A stretch of 64,000 nt of DNA from Closterium sp. Naga37s-1. Taxonomy: Eukaryota > Streptophyta > Zygnematophyceae > Desmidiales > Closteriaceae. The notes under the pieces were generated by a model that worked only from the letters and a program-made list of their open reading frames with translations, had not been told where the DNA came from and searched no databases. The stretch spans positions 2,600,001-2,664,000 of the forward strand of contig CANJKZ010000971.1 in NCBI GenBank assembly GCA_947471745.1, read 5' to 3'. Positions within the stretch are counted from its first letter, which is position 1, and each line of letters starts with the position of its first letter. This document shows positions 21,759 through 32,856 of the stretch, piece by piece. Both the position numbers and the translations under genes were made by a program.

Positions 21759-24700
21759 ATGGCGTTGTGCGAGGTGCATCGATCGGCCACCGTGGCCTTC
21801 GCGCCGACGGAGCCGCTTATAGCGATGGGGACTATGGCGGGAGCCATTGATCTCTCCTTCTCCTCCTCCGCCGCCCTTGAAATCTTCCGCCTCGAGTTTG
21901 CATCCACCACCGCATCCGCCGACAATCCCGCCGCATCTGCCGCCTCCTCCGGCGCTGGCGTCAGCCCCGCCGGAACCTTCGGAAACGCTGCTGACGTGTC
22001 ACCGGACGATTTTTTCGGCGGGCTGGGCAGCCCTGACCAATCCGGAGGCAAGGCGGCTGGCGGAGTGCCGGGAAGCGCGGGAGCGGGGGGCGGGCGGTCG
22101 GATCTGCCGTCGCTGGGAGCGGCGACGGCGAGCGATCGGTTCAATCGGCTGTCGTGGGGATCGTGCGGCGTGGAGCAGTCGGAGGCGTTCAGCCACGGCA
22201 TCATCGCGGGCGGACTGATCGATGGCACCGTCGCTCTTTGGAACCCCGCGCGCATCATTAGGTATGGCGCGCGCGGGCATTAGCATGCGATGCGCGGTGC
22301 CTCGAATCGTGGCGCCGCGTGGAATTCGACCGGTTTTCGAGTCGATTGAGATGCGTGTGAGCCGTGGTACCCGCGTGAATTATCAGGCATGCGTCCTGGA
22401 TCGCTGTGTCTGATGTTGCGAGTTTTTTGTTGAAGTGTGGTCCGTGCACGCAAATTGCGGCAGTTCGCGCGAAGTTTGAGGCGCTATGCCGCTCGAATTG
22501 TTTCGTATTATTTGCAGCGATGCTTTAGATGATACAGAAGGCTATTCTGGGCTAGAAATCGGAAAAAAAAAAATTTGCTCGTTTCTGCTGACAAGCTATT
22601 GTGTGTCATTGTCGTTCCGATGCGTGTGGTTGGTGGAGTGGCAGCGGCAAGACGGGCGAGGGAGAGGGAGCTCTCGTCGCCAAGATGTCCAAACACAAGG
22701 GCGCGGTGAGTGGCGCACAAGTGGTCGGTGAGTGGCGCACAAGCGGGCGGTGAGTGACGATCGCGAAGGAGGTTGAGGAATGAGCGCGAAAGGGCGGTAA
22801 GTTGTGAAGGTAATGTGTAGTGTTGGGAAACGAGGACTGGTTCGCTCTGCACAGGGCAGGAGCGGCAAGCACAAGGGAAGTCACACGACACACGCATGCT
22901 GAAAAGAGTGGTAGAGAATGGTTCTGTGAGGTGCGAACGATACGGGCGGACGAAGCAGCTCATTTACCTATTCCGTCCCTCGTTCTTCTAAAGGGAAACC
23001 ACGTCCTTTGCATGAGCTATTCATCCCGCGCCACCTCATATCCAACCTGTGATCGCACTCATGATCACTCCAATCGCCTTGGCTCGGCATGGCAGGTGCG
23101 AGGGTTGGAGTTCAACCCAGCGGCGCCCAACCTGCTGGCGTCAGGCGCGGAGGACGGAGAGCTGTGCATCTGGGACCTCGCCAACCCCTCTGCTCCCTCG
23201 CTCTACCCCTCGCTCAAGGTCCGTGTGGGCTCCTTATTTTCGCCGCTCTCTCGCTCTATATAACTCGCTCAACGTCCCTGTGGGCTAATTTCTACCTGCC
23301 GCTCACTCTGTATATACCTCCTCGTTTAGGCTAGTCTGAGTTGCTACACCCATACACGTTCTTTATCCACCCGTCGCTAAAGGTGCCAGCGATGGTGAGC
23401 GTGGTTTGTCCGAGTGAGCGCAAGGCGTGACTCAAGGTCAGCAGCCGCCAGCCCTGTGCTCTGAGACCGACCCGCCGTTGGCTTCCGCTCGTCAGGTGGC
23501 ATCCCTCCGTTCTAGGCGCCCCCCAGGAATGAAATGCTCATGCTGATTGCTGTATGCCCTCTCTGCTGTGCTGCTGTGCTGCTGTGCTGCTTTTCTGCGT
23601 GCGTGGGCGTGGGCGTGGGCGTGGGCGTGGGCGTGGGCGGGCGTGGGTGTGCGTGGTTCGAGCAGGGAGCGGGGGGAGGGCCACAGGGGGAGATATCGTG
23701 TCTGGCGTGGAACCGCAAGGTGCAGCACATCGTCGCCACCACCTCCTACAGCGGCCTCTCCGGTGCGTGCTGCCTGTGGGAGTGTCATCTCCGCGGCGAG
23801 ACACTCCGCCTGCCATTGTGATCTCTCCCATCCCATCCCCCCACCCACCCCCAACCTCCCTTTTGCACACTATCAACCTCATATAAGCTTGCCTAGCGCG
23901 TTCACACTTAGACTCCACAGCATGCAACCGGCCATGCACACCCCTGAGTCCTGACATCTCCTTTCTGGAGAATTCTCTGAAGTGACATCTCCTCACACCT
24001 CCTCCACACTCCTCTGTCCCTCGCTCCCATTGACCCCTCTCATGCCTCTCTGCAGTCGTGTGGGATCTCCGAAAGCAAAAGCAGGTCATCAGGTGTGCCT
24101 CCCTCCTTCCTTCTCGTCTTTTATCTCTCTATTGGTCTCGCCCCTCTCTCTTCCGCCCTCCCTTCCCTTCATCTCTTCCTCCCGTCTCCTCCGTCCCCCC
24201 TTCCCCCATCTGTTCCCTCCTCTCGTCCCCCCTTCTCCGCCCCTCCGCACCATCCCGTTTGCTCTCCTCCTGCCTTCCACCTGCCGCCCTCAATCCTCTC
24301 TCCCTTTGCCCACGTTCCTTCTCTTGCCCTCCGCCTCCGCACCCGCCACGGCAGTTTCGCGGATCCAGTGAGCAGGAGGCGGTGCTCGTGTCTGCAGTGG
24401 AACCCCGAGATCGCCACACAGCTCATCGTTGCCTCCGATGACGACCGCTCGCCCTCCCTCCAGGTCCCTTCACTCACCTTCCCTTCTCCCCTGCTGCTAC
24501 CTATGCCCCCCCGCCCCTGCTGCTACCTATGCCCCCCCGCCCTTGCTGCTACCTATGGCCCCCCGCCCTTGCTGCTACTGTTGTCCCCCTCTCCTGCTGC
24601 TACTCACCACTGACCAGATGGGGCCGTTTATTGCTCGAATCGTTATCCATCCTGCTTGCCACCTCTGCCCCCTCCTCTCCTCTCGTTCCCCACCACTCCC

Positions 24701-25515
24701 ACACCATTCCCCCACCACTCCCACACCATTCCTCACCACCTTCCCCACCACTCCCACACCATTCCCCACCACTCCCACACCATTCCCCACCACTCCCACA
24801 CCATTCCCCACCACTCCCACACCATTCCCCACCACTCCCCGGCATGCAGGTGTGGGATCTGCGCAATGCCATGTCGCCAGTGAAGGAACTCACCTCACAC
24901 ACCAAAGGTGCGACTTGCTGTAGCTGGAACGGGTGGGTGGGTGGGCAGATGAGCCAATTCTTGAGGCGCCAAAAAAATCAACGCCATGTCGCCAGTGAAG
25001 GAACTCACCTCGCACACCAAAGGTGCCCCTCCCTTTCCTTCCCTTCCCTCGCCGCCACTTCGCCAAACTCGTGTTGCTTGCTGCCCGCTCCATGCACCTT
25101 GACTTGGTTTCAAATACAGATCAAGTCTAGTGATGGGCCCTATTGTGAGGTTTTTAAATAGACTGGTGGGTAGTTGAGCCAAGGTGTCATGTTCCGTGTG
25201 GGTATTATAGTGCGGGACGTATGATTTGGTGGTTGGACTAAAAGTGATCTAGAGCAAGCAAACGTTCTTTACAATCTTGTCTCTCCCCCTTTCCACCCGC
25301 GCTGCCCCACAGGCGTGTTGGCCATGGCGTGGTGTCCCAGTGACAGTGGGCTGCTGCTCTCGTGCGCCAAGGACAACCGTACTCTCTGCTGGGACACCAC
25401 CGGGTCGAGCAGGAGCTGTCGAGCAGGACCACCACCGGGTTCGCCTACACAGCTGCCGCCACCGCCTGGAAGTCCTCTCCGGCCTCCGGTGCCAGCGAGA
25501 CAGTCGGCTCCATGA
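21759..25515 (+). pseudogene. SEC31: SEC31 copy 1, truncated after 8 exons; fused to antisense copia gag
   Basis: Exons at 21759-22261, 22645-22705, 23096-23218, 23666-23762, 24056-24092, 24355-24463, 24850-24907 and 25313-25398 match exons 1-8 of the full gene 14.1 kb downstream. They encode the N-terminal WD40 propeller ([63 protein letters not shown]). At 25398, inside exon 8, the sequence jumps to copia. The reading frame stays open for 38 more codons and stops at 25513-25515, so a spliced mRNA would encode 396 aa: 358 of SEC31 plus a foreign tail. All alpha-solenoid and proline-rich parts are lost, so it cannot form the COPII outer coat edge. Expression is unknown. Confidence 0.9.
25399..25415. 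other. duplication junction with scrambled filler
   Basis: Between SEC31 (…GGGACACC) and copia (CTGTCGAGCAGG…) lie 17 bases. They are made of pieces found just inside the copia side: ACCACCGGGT and CGAGCAGGA, in reversed order relative to the template (11279-11297). This looks like short template switches at the join. Confidence 0.8.
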
Positions 25516-28224
25516 CGCCGACCAGCGAGCACGACGCCGTCTTGTCGTCCCGCCCCTTACCGCCAGCAGAGGAGTCGGCGTCCTTCGCCGAGGTCGACGT
25601 CTTGGTCGACTGCTTCTCCTTGCGCGGCTGGTTTCCTCCACGACGAGGACGACGGCTGCCAGACCTCCCACGGCCTCCCTTGGCGTCGTCGTCGTCGTCG
25701 GAGTCACTGCGGTCGGGCACTCGAAGGAGAGGTGGTCGGGGTCGCCGCACAGCCAGCACTCCCGACGTTGAACTCCTCCTCCTCGACCGCAGTCCTTGGT
25801 CGACTTCTTCTTGCCGACTTCCTTGGCCGGCTTCCAGCCACTGCTACCACCGCCGCCAGACTGTCCGCGCTGCCCCGGTCGACCTCCTTGCTTCGGCGGG
25901 GCGACAAATTTCGCCTGCGCCAAGAGCTCCTGTGACCGCTCTGCCTCCTGCATCGCCTCGTCCTGCAGGATGTACGAGGTCAAGTTGTCCTCGTTGAGCG
26001 TCGTCCTCGTGCTCGGCGCCATTGACAGCCGCTTCAGGAGGTTGTAGCAGCTCGAGAGTCCCCGCATGACGTGGGTGACGTACGACGCCGTCGAGTACTG
26101 CGCGCCGGCCATCCTGATGGTGGCGAGAATTCGCCGGGCTCGGTTGGAGTAGACGGTCGCCGTCTCCTCGTCGCCCATACGCAGGTGAGTCAGCTGCCCC
26201 TCCAGCTGGGCGATGAACAAGTCGTCGGTGACTTGGTAGGTCGACTCGATGAAGTGCCACGCCCGGTGGCCGGCGTCGAGGTACTCTCGGCACCACTTCA
26301 AGGCGATCTGCACGCCCGGCGAGCAGCACCGCGAGATGACCGTGAAGGTCAACAGCTGCACGGCGCGGAACTCCGCTCGTAAGTCGGCGTGATGCTCCTC
26401 CGGCGTCGCCACGGTCCCTCGGGCAAAGCCGATCAGCCCGGCCATCTCCAGCTGGGGCTCGATAGCTTCCTTCCAGGTGAGGATGTCGGGCCGACCGACC
26501 AGCGGAGGGGTGACCAGGATCCTGTCCGGCGTAAACTTGAAGTAGCCGTAGCTCGGTGCTATCCCGCCCGCCGTCACCTGTGTCGCCGACATCGGCGACA
26601 GTCTGCTTCGTCGACCTCCGACGTCACCCTGCGATGAGCCTGCAGCCGCCGACGACTGCCTCCTTCGCGCCTGAACGCCCCCGACTTCATCAGCGTGAAT
26701 CACTCCTCGCTGCCTCGACGTGCCTCCCGCACAGCTGCCGACTTGGCCACCTCCGACGTTGACGCCCTCGTCAATGCCGCCTTCGTTGGTCACCGGTCGA
26801 GGAGAAGCTGGTCGAGAAGGGGGGTGCTCCGTCGCCCACATGGGGCGGAGTCCAGCCTCGGCGACCGCCCAGGGTATCGCCTCATGGCGTCTCCTTGCAT
26901 CCTCCAGCTGTGCCTCCAGGGTGTCCATCACCTCTGTGTCACCTACGCGCACGCTAGTGACTGCACGGCTTCCGGCCTATGAGCAACTTAGGTAAGTGAC
27001 CACTACGTCGACCTGACTGAAAGGTAAGTCGTGTGCCGTCCACGCTCACCGCACCATGCGGAGATAACTACTACAACGGGAGCTAGGCTACGGGCTAGGC
27101 ACGGGTGCTCGTGTGATCTCTGCGTTCGTTGGTCCTTAGTCGTTTTCCTAGTGCACACACTGCTTTCTAGTTCACGGGGCAAATTGGCAAGAGTTTCACT
27201 AGAGAAAGTTGACAACAATGGTACAAAGGAGTTGGCATGATAAGGCTACATCAGAGCTAGCATTCAGGTTGGTCGACTGCCAGCACAGCATGGTCGACCG
27301 CGTTCCAGCACGACTCGGTCGACCGCGCTCCAGCAGTGCAAAGTCGACGGCGTGCCAACGCTGCAGGTCGACGGCGTGCCAGCGTAGCTCCCGAAGTACA
27401 GCATCGCACCAGCTTCGCAGGTGCTAGCAGATGATTGGCGTGCTGAGCCCTGTCACCTGCACAACGCACACACCAAGTCAACCTGGCGCTGACGACTGCA
27501 TCTGATCAGCCACGTCGACCTCGGGATACCACCACCGAGGTCGGACTCGCCAACTTCGCCTGGGCGACCGTCGCACTCCTCCGCAGAACCTCGTCACCCG
27601 GGTAACCACGTCGACTAGCTGCTCCTGTATGTGTCCGTCGACCTCCCAAGTCGACCACCACCCCAAGTCGACCTCACCAGGTCGACCACGCCCCTGGTCG
27701 ACCTGCTCCAGGTCGACGTCACTCCTGGTCGACCAGCTCCACGTCGACCAGCGCAGTTGTCAGCCGACCGCCCAAGTCGGCTACCCGTAGTCGGCGTCAC
27801 CAAGTTGACGCCCTGCTACTCGACGCCCTGAGTCGTGGTCGACGTCGGCCCCTCCTCCGTCGACCACCGGGTCAGGTCGACCATCAGGTCGACATCACGC
27901 CTGGTCGCCCAATCACCAAGTCGACCAGCAGGCCTGGTCGACTTACCACCAGGTCGACCAGCAGTCCTGTCAGCCGACCACCCAAGTCGGCTGCCCCAAG
28001 TTGGCGTCACCAAGTTGACACCCTCCGCAGGTCGACTTCCCAAGTCGACCTCCCTGAACTCGGCGCCACCCTGAAGTTGGCGCCCGCGTAGTGGCCCCCG
28101 TGCAGGTCGACCTCCTCGTCAACCAGCTCGCCCACTGCTGCAGGTCGGCTGCTCCCCTCACACCCGACCACGAAGTCGGCTCCGCCCAAGCGAGGACGGG
28201 GCCAACACACAACTCCCGTTGACA
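25416..28224 (-). mobile_element. truncated copia 5' end (gag plus 5' LTR), from duplication
   Basis: An exact copy of 11275-14083. It has gag with CCHC knuckle (frame opening near 26952), the leader and the 5' LTR at 27057-28224. Protease active site, integrase, RT and 3' LTR are absent because the duplication break cuts inside the element. It did not arise by a separate insertion. Confidence 0.95.
27057..28224 (-). repeat. copia 5' LTR, duplicated copy
   Basis: Identical as far as I can see to 12916-14083, including the 17 bp deletion relative to the 3' LTR. Confidence 0.93.
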
Positions 28225-28437
28225 GTGGGGAGGGTGGGGAGGATGCTGATGCGCGCAATGGCCCGCGGCCTCGCCAAGCAGGGTGGGCAGCAGCAGGGCG
28301 GGCAGCAACAAGGAAGCAACGGTGTGGACAGCACGGTGAGCGGATATGTTGTGCTGGTTGGGAACAGTGGTTCGGGCGTCATCTGGGGCGGGCAGCTCAT
28401 GGGCGTCAAAATCCCCTCCGCTGCGGCTGCGGCGTGA
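28225..28437 (+). pseudogene. 3' fragment of broken secreted gene, duplicated copy
   Basis: Copy of 14084-14296. Only the last ~60 codons (STVSGYVVLVGNSGSG ... MGVKIPSAAAAA) are present. There is no 5' part to its left, only copia LTR, so it cannot be a gene. Confidence 0.9.
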
Positions 28438-30240
28438 TTTTGGCGGTGCTGGGTAGGAGTGGCAAAGTGTGACGGTGTGGCCATGATCCCACTGCTTCAA
28501 GTCATGGAATATGGGCATTTGAGTTATGGTAGTGGTAAAGTGGGTAGTGCTGAAATGGGTAATGCTGTAAGCGTGTAGTGTGCATGATGCGTGGGTTCTG
28601 AGCATGGGGGCAGGAATGCTGGCAAGCTGCAATGACCTGCATTGCCAACATTCCTGCCTCTGACAGCTCATGATCACCTCTTAGATTTAGTTCCTCCTGT
28701 GCGGTTTTGTGCAGCAATGAAAATTCTCTAATGAGTCAAAGCTCTTCTCATCATTAGCACTACTGGTCCAACTAGAGCCCCTTGTTGGAAATTTAATAGC
28801 TACAGGGTATAGTAAACAGAGTACAAGGTTGGCTGATTAAGAGTGTCTGTGAGGGTGAACTGTGAGGCAAACTGACGAACCTGGCGAAGTGAGAACTGGG
28901 AAGGATACTATGTTGTTACTGATATCATGAGCACGAGTTGTTGGGCAAGGCGAATATGTAATAGAGTCTGCTTGGCAAGGGAGTGCACAGACGGATACAC
29001 AAATTAGATTGTCCGACATTCACACGATGCACGGATTGGCCACGAGATCTAGATACGTATTGTGGGCAGCACTAGAGTACGACTGAAAATTATGACGCGT
29101 GAAAACGTCCACTAGAGTACTCTGAGCACCAATTTGAGTTCTGGTCTGTACTTTCGCTAATCGGAGAGATGATCGCCGCCTTGTCAAGAGGGGAAATAAG
29201 TAGGCAGGTACGCAGTGCAGACCACCCTTCCATAGCAGTCAATCTGTAACTACAAACTAGTCTGACTTGCAGCGCGTCTCAAGTCAAGTCCAAAGCTAAG
29301 CTAGACTACCTTTGGCGTTTAGCTCATTTCGCAATCTGCTCGATTGCCTGTTCTTCCCGCTCTCTACGACCATCGGAGCGACGAAGGACAGAATTAACTT
29401 TCTAAAAAGATCGCACGAACGGCGCGACCAGCAAAAGAGAGATCAATCAACAGCTAGTCAATCTGGCTGGCGTGAGGTACTCGCTAAATTAGCTTTAGCT
29501 GGCTTGATGGTCTGACTTGAACTGCTAGAGTTCGACAGATCGCCAAGTGTTGTGCACGAATCTTGATTAGAGATATGTAACCAGAGCGCCATCTTGAAAT
29601 TAACTCACTAATGAGTTTTACAATCTCCACATTAATACGACAGAACAATAAATACCATTGACGATAATAGATGGAAAAACGGCATGCAATCACTGTAATT
29701 ACATTCAGATTCATCTGATGAAGGCCAAAACAATTGTTGTATCATGGCAGGAATCCCATATGGTAGTAGATGCTTCAAAGGTTGTAATAGACTATTTTCA
29801 AATGTCTTACAAACGTCCTGTTTCTAGCGCTTATGTACTGTGGGAGTCAGCTATTTTCTCCATGCACATTGCGCTGACTCGTGGCTCGTATGGATTTCGT
29901 TCGGACATTTTCAACACCCTGTCGATGTGGCTTCCTTTACCAAGCCGAACCAACGGCTTCGAAGGTATGGCTTGCCTTGAAAATCTGTCTGAACCACGCA
30001 TACCGACCTCAGGGAGCGAGGTGTGGTACCGTACCTACAGCCCAAACAGTTGCAGGGTTGACTAGTCGTCACGTGCAAGCAAGGCGAGATTATAAATTGC
30101 CGTTGATCTACGATTTTCGATCATCAGCTTCTCTTTCAACCTCCCTCACAAAAACTGCAGTAATCTCGCTTCGCTAGACCATACACCGTTTTCCGTCCCC
30201 CACTCGAATTACGTTTCTTCTATACTTGCAACTCCCAGCC
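28438..30240. other. intergenic region, duplicate of 14297-16099
   Basis: Same content as the first copy: degenerate hairpin at 28609-28658, unrecognised short frames, G-box 30070-30075 and TATA 30091-30097 ahead of the duplicated secreted gene. Confidence 0.6.
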
Positions 30241-31334
30241 ATGGCCTCCAAGACACTGCTTATCGTGTGCTTCACGATCCTCGCAGTGACGTCCGCCTTC
30301 GCGCAGCGCGGCCCGCCTGGCGGAGGCCCGCCCGGCGGTCAGGGGCCGCCAGGGGGACCGCGCGGCGGAGGCCCTGGTGGGCGCGGCGGACCTGGCGGCG
30401 GCCCTGGCGGAGAGCCGCACGGTCCTCCGCTGAACCTGACGGCCGTCGGAAATCTGACGGCGGACGTTGGCGCGCAGCTGAAAAACTGCTCGGCGGATCC
30501 GACCTTCATTGACGGCCGCTTCCACCTCACCGTCTTCAAGTAAGCCTCTCCTCCACCCGACCCCCCGTCTTAAGTAATGCGCCGCAAATGAGTACGAAAC
30601 GGTGCCTTTCTCTTTTCCGTCCACTCGTGGCATGAGTCCGTCACTTCCCATCTCTCTGTCATCGCAGCAGAATCTCATCTCTCTGCCCCCCATGCCCTCC
30701 TCCCCGCCCCGCTCGTTCCCGCAGGAACTCAACGGGCAACTACAACCTCCTCGTCGATGCGCTTCTCGTCGGAGGCGACGCCGCCGCCGGCCCGCCCGAC
30801 TCGATCGCGATCGTGCAGGGCGCCGTGTGCGACTCGGCCGCGTCCGCCGCGGTGGTGCTCTCTCTGCCCTTTGCCGCCTCCGATTGGCTGCAGCGCTCCG
30901 GCTGGTGGCTGCTGCACGCGGAGGCGCGCCTCGACGCGTTTCTCGAGAACGCCGACGCGACCACCGTTGAGGCGCTGCTCGCGGTGCTCCCCAACGCGTC
31001 GCTCCCCCGCAGCAACGGCGGCGGCCGCGGCGGGCGCAGCGGCGGAGGCAGTTCCGGGGGAGCGGGGGGCGCGCGTGGCGGGCAGGGCGGCAAGCGCATG
31101 GGGCTGGGCGCAATGGCTCGCGGCCCCGCCAAGCAGGGCGGCCAACAGCAGGGCGGGCAGCAGCAGCCGCCTGCAGGTGGCTTTGCAGGTGGTTTCCCAG
31201 GTGATGGGGCGGGCAACGGCGTGAACAGCACGGTGAGCGGATATGCTGTGCTGGCGGGGAACAGTGCGTCGGGCGTCATCTGGGGCGCGCAGCTCATGGG
31301 CGTCAAAATCCCCTCCCCTGCTGCAGCAGCATAA
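30241..31334 (+). CDS. secreted Gly/Pro-rich protein, duplicated copy of 16100 gene
   Basis: Exons 30241-30539 and 30725-31334 give the same 302-residue product as the gene at 16100, with signal peptide, glycine/proline region, N-glycosylation sequons and C-terminal MGVKIPSPAAAA. I saw no coding difference. The promoter motifs and 3' hairpin (31541-31590) are also duplicated, so both copies could be expressed; any dosage effect is inference. Confidence 0.8.
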
Positions 31335-31540
31335 TGTGAAAGCAGTGAAATCCTCTCTGCTGCTGGGTAGGAGTGGAAGCAGTGAGATGTTGCTGCTGTG
31401 GTAGCCACTGCATAAGGTGGGATTTGGGCATTCGAATCAGTGTTCCTGTGGGCAGTCCTAAAGTGGATAGTGAGAGTAGTGGTGTTATGGTTTGTGTGGT
31501 GTCACGTGTGTATGTGTTTAGTGATGCTTCTGAGCATGGG

Positions 31541-31590
31541 GGCAGGAATGCTGGCAAGCTGCAATGACCTGCCTTGCCAGCATTCCTGCC
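31541..31590 (+). other. perfect 18 bp stem-loop, duplicated copy
   Basis: Same stem and 14-base loop as 17400-17449, at the same distance from the stop codon. Confidence 0.7.
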
Positions 31591-32856
31591 TCACAGCTGT
31601 TGAGTTGAGCACCTCTTGAATTTTCTTCAGCAATGAAAATTTCTCTTACTACACAGCATCACGATATACTAGCCCACTAGAGCCCCTTGCTTCAGAAATT
31701 AGGCAGCTACAAGAATATTGTGAACAGAACATAGACAGGCTTGGCCCTCATACAGGAACAAGGGTATTATTCAGCCTCAGCCATGCACAGTTTCAGTTTG
31801 AGCATTGAAGCCAGGAAACTACAAAATACAGTCTAAACAAAGCCCAGCTACACTTGTACCATAGAACTTGTAGATCCTTTAAACCAGAACCATGCAGCAC
31901 CTGTCACTGGTGCAACTGTAATGCCCACAACAAATGCATCCATGCCACACCCATTCATGCGTACAACCCATCTCCACCTCAACCTGTGAAGCCCAAGCCA
32001 ACCCACAAGCCAAGCAGCACTCATTCCTGTGCAGCAACTGAACCGTGACAACACGGGTACCACACCAGTGTGTGTCAAGAGGAATCCAGGTTATTGAAGC
32101 TGGGCACTCCCAGCCTGGAATGCCATACCAGGCTGGTGCGTGGCAACGGAATCCGGGGCTACTACGGTACGGTTGTTAGCAGATCAGGCAAGGTTAATCA
32201 ACATTCCGATTTGAAGGTGGCTCGTCAGCATTATCGAGGTAACAAGGCAATTCTTGTGAAACGAACACTTCGATTTAACGCTCCTATGGTGCCATACGTG
32301 GTGATACAAGGTAACCAGCAGTGCTACATGGTGCTAGGCGTTATGCCAAGCCAACACGGCCCCTGGTTTGATTATCAAACGCAGGGAGCTTGGAGAAGCG
32401 AGGTGCAACGTGCATGTTCTCGAAACGGTATAATTCCAGAGGAAAGGGGTTTAAAGGGGGAGGGAGGGGGGGGAGATGTTTTGGGGGTGTGGCACGAGGA
32501 CGGATCAGATGAACTAAGCAAATCGGATCGCCTAATGAAACATCGATTTAGAAGTCGCTACAGGACAGTCAGTAGCCGAACGGCGCAACAATCAGCAAGC
32601 GCACACATAATCGCTACGAGCTGACACCCGCGAAACAGGGACTCCTGCCAAAATCGCGGGATCGCTACCACCACTACAACATTCACGACTGCTACAAGTC
32701 ACCGGCGGCTGCAAAACGGCAATCCACGCCCAAAATTGCTACCGGGCTGCACGCGGGACGAACCATAAGCAATCAGGTGTCAGTCTCGCGAAAGGGGGGC
32801 CGCCACGTCGAAACACTACGAATCCGCGACGTAACAGCTCCCGAAAGCACTAAGAC
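31591..32856. other. intergenic region, duplicate of 17450-18715
   Basis: No gene recognised. It holds the convergent 3' ends of the secreted and RRM gene copies. Confidence 0.5.

Larger units (their letters stand above)
11275..25398. repeat. 14.1 kb tandem segmental duplication, unit 1
   Basis: Every feature in this span recurs at +14141 (to about 22570) or +14142 (after an extra A in a poly-A run). The only differences I noticed are that A-run (11 versus 12 A at 22563/36704) and one T-to-A change near 21224/35365. The left break lies in copia protease/gag sequence and the right break in SEC31 exon 8. Confidence 0.96.

Noticed and set aside
12916-28224. Duplication by unequal recombination between the two copia LTRs
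   Set aside because: The breakpoints are in copia protease/gag and SEC31 exon 8, not in LTRs.
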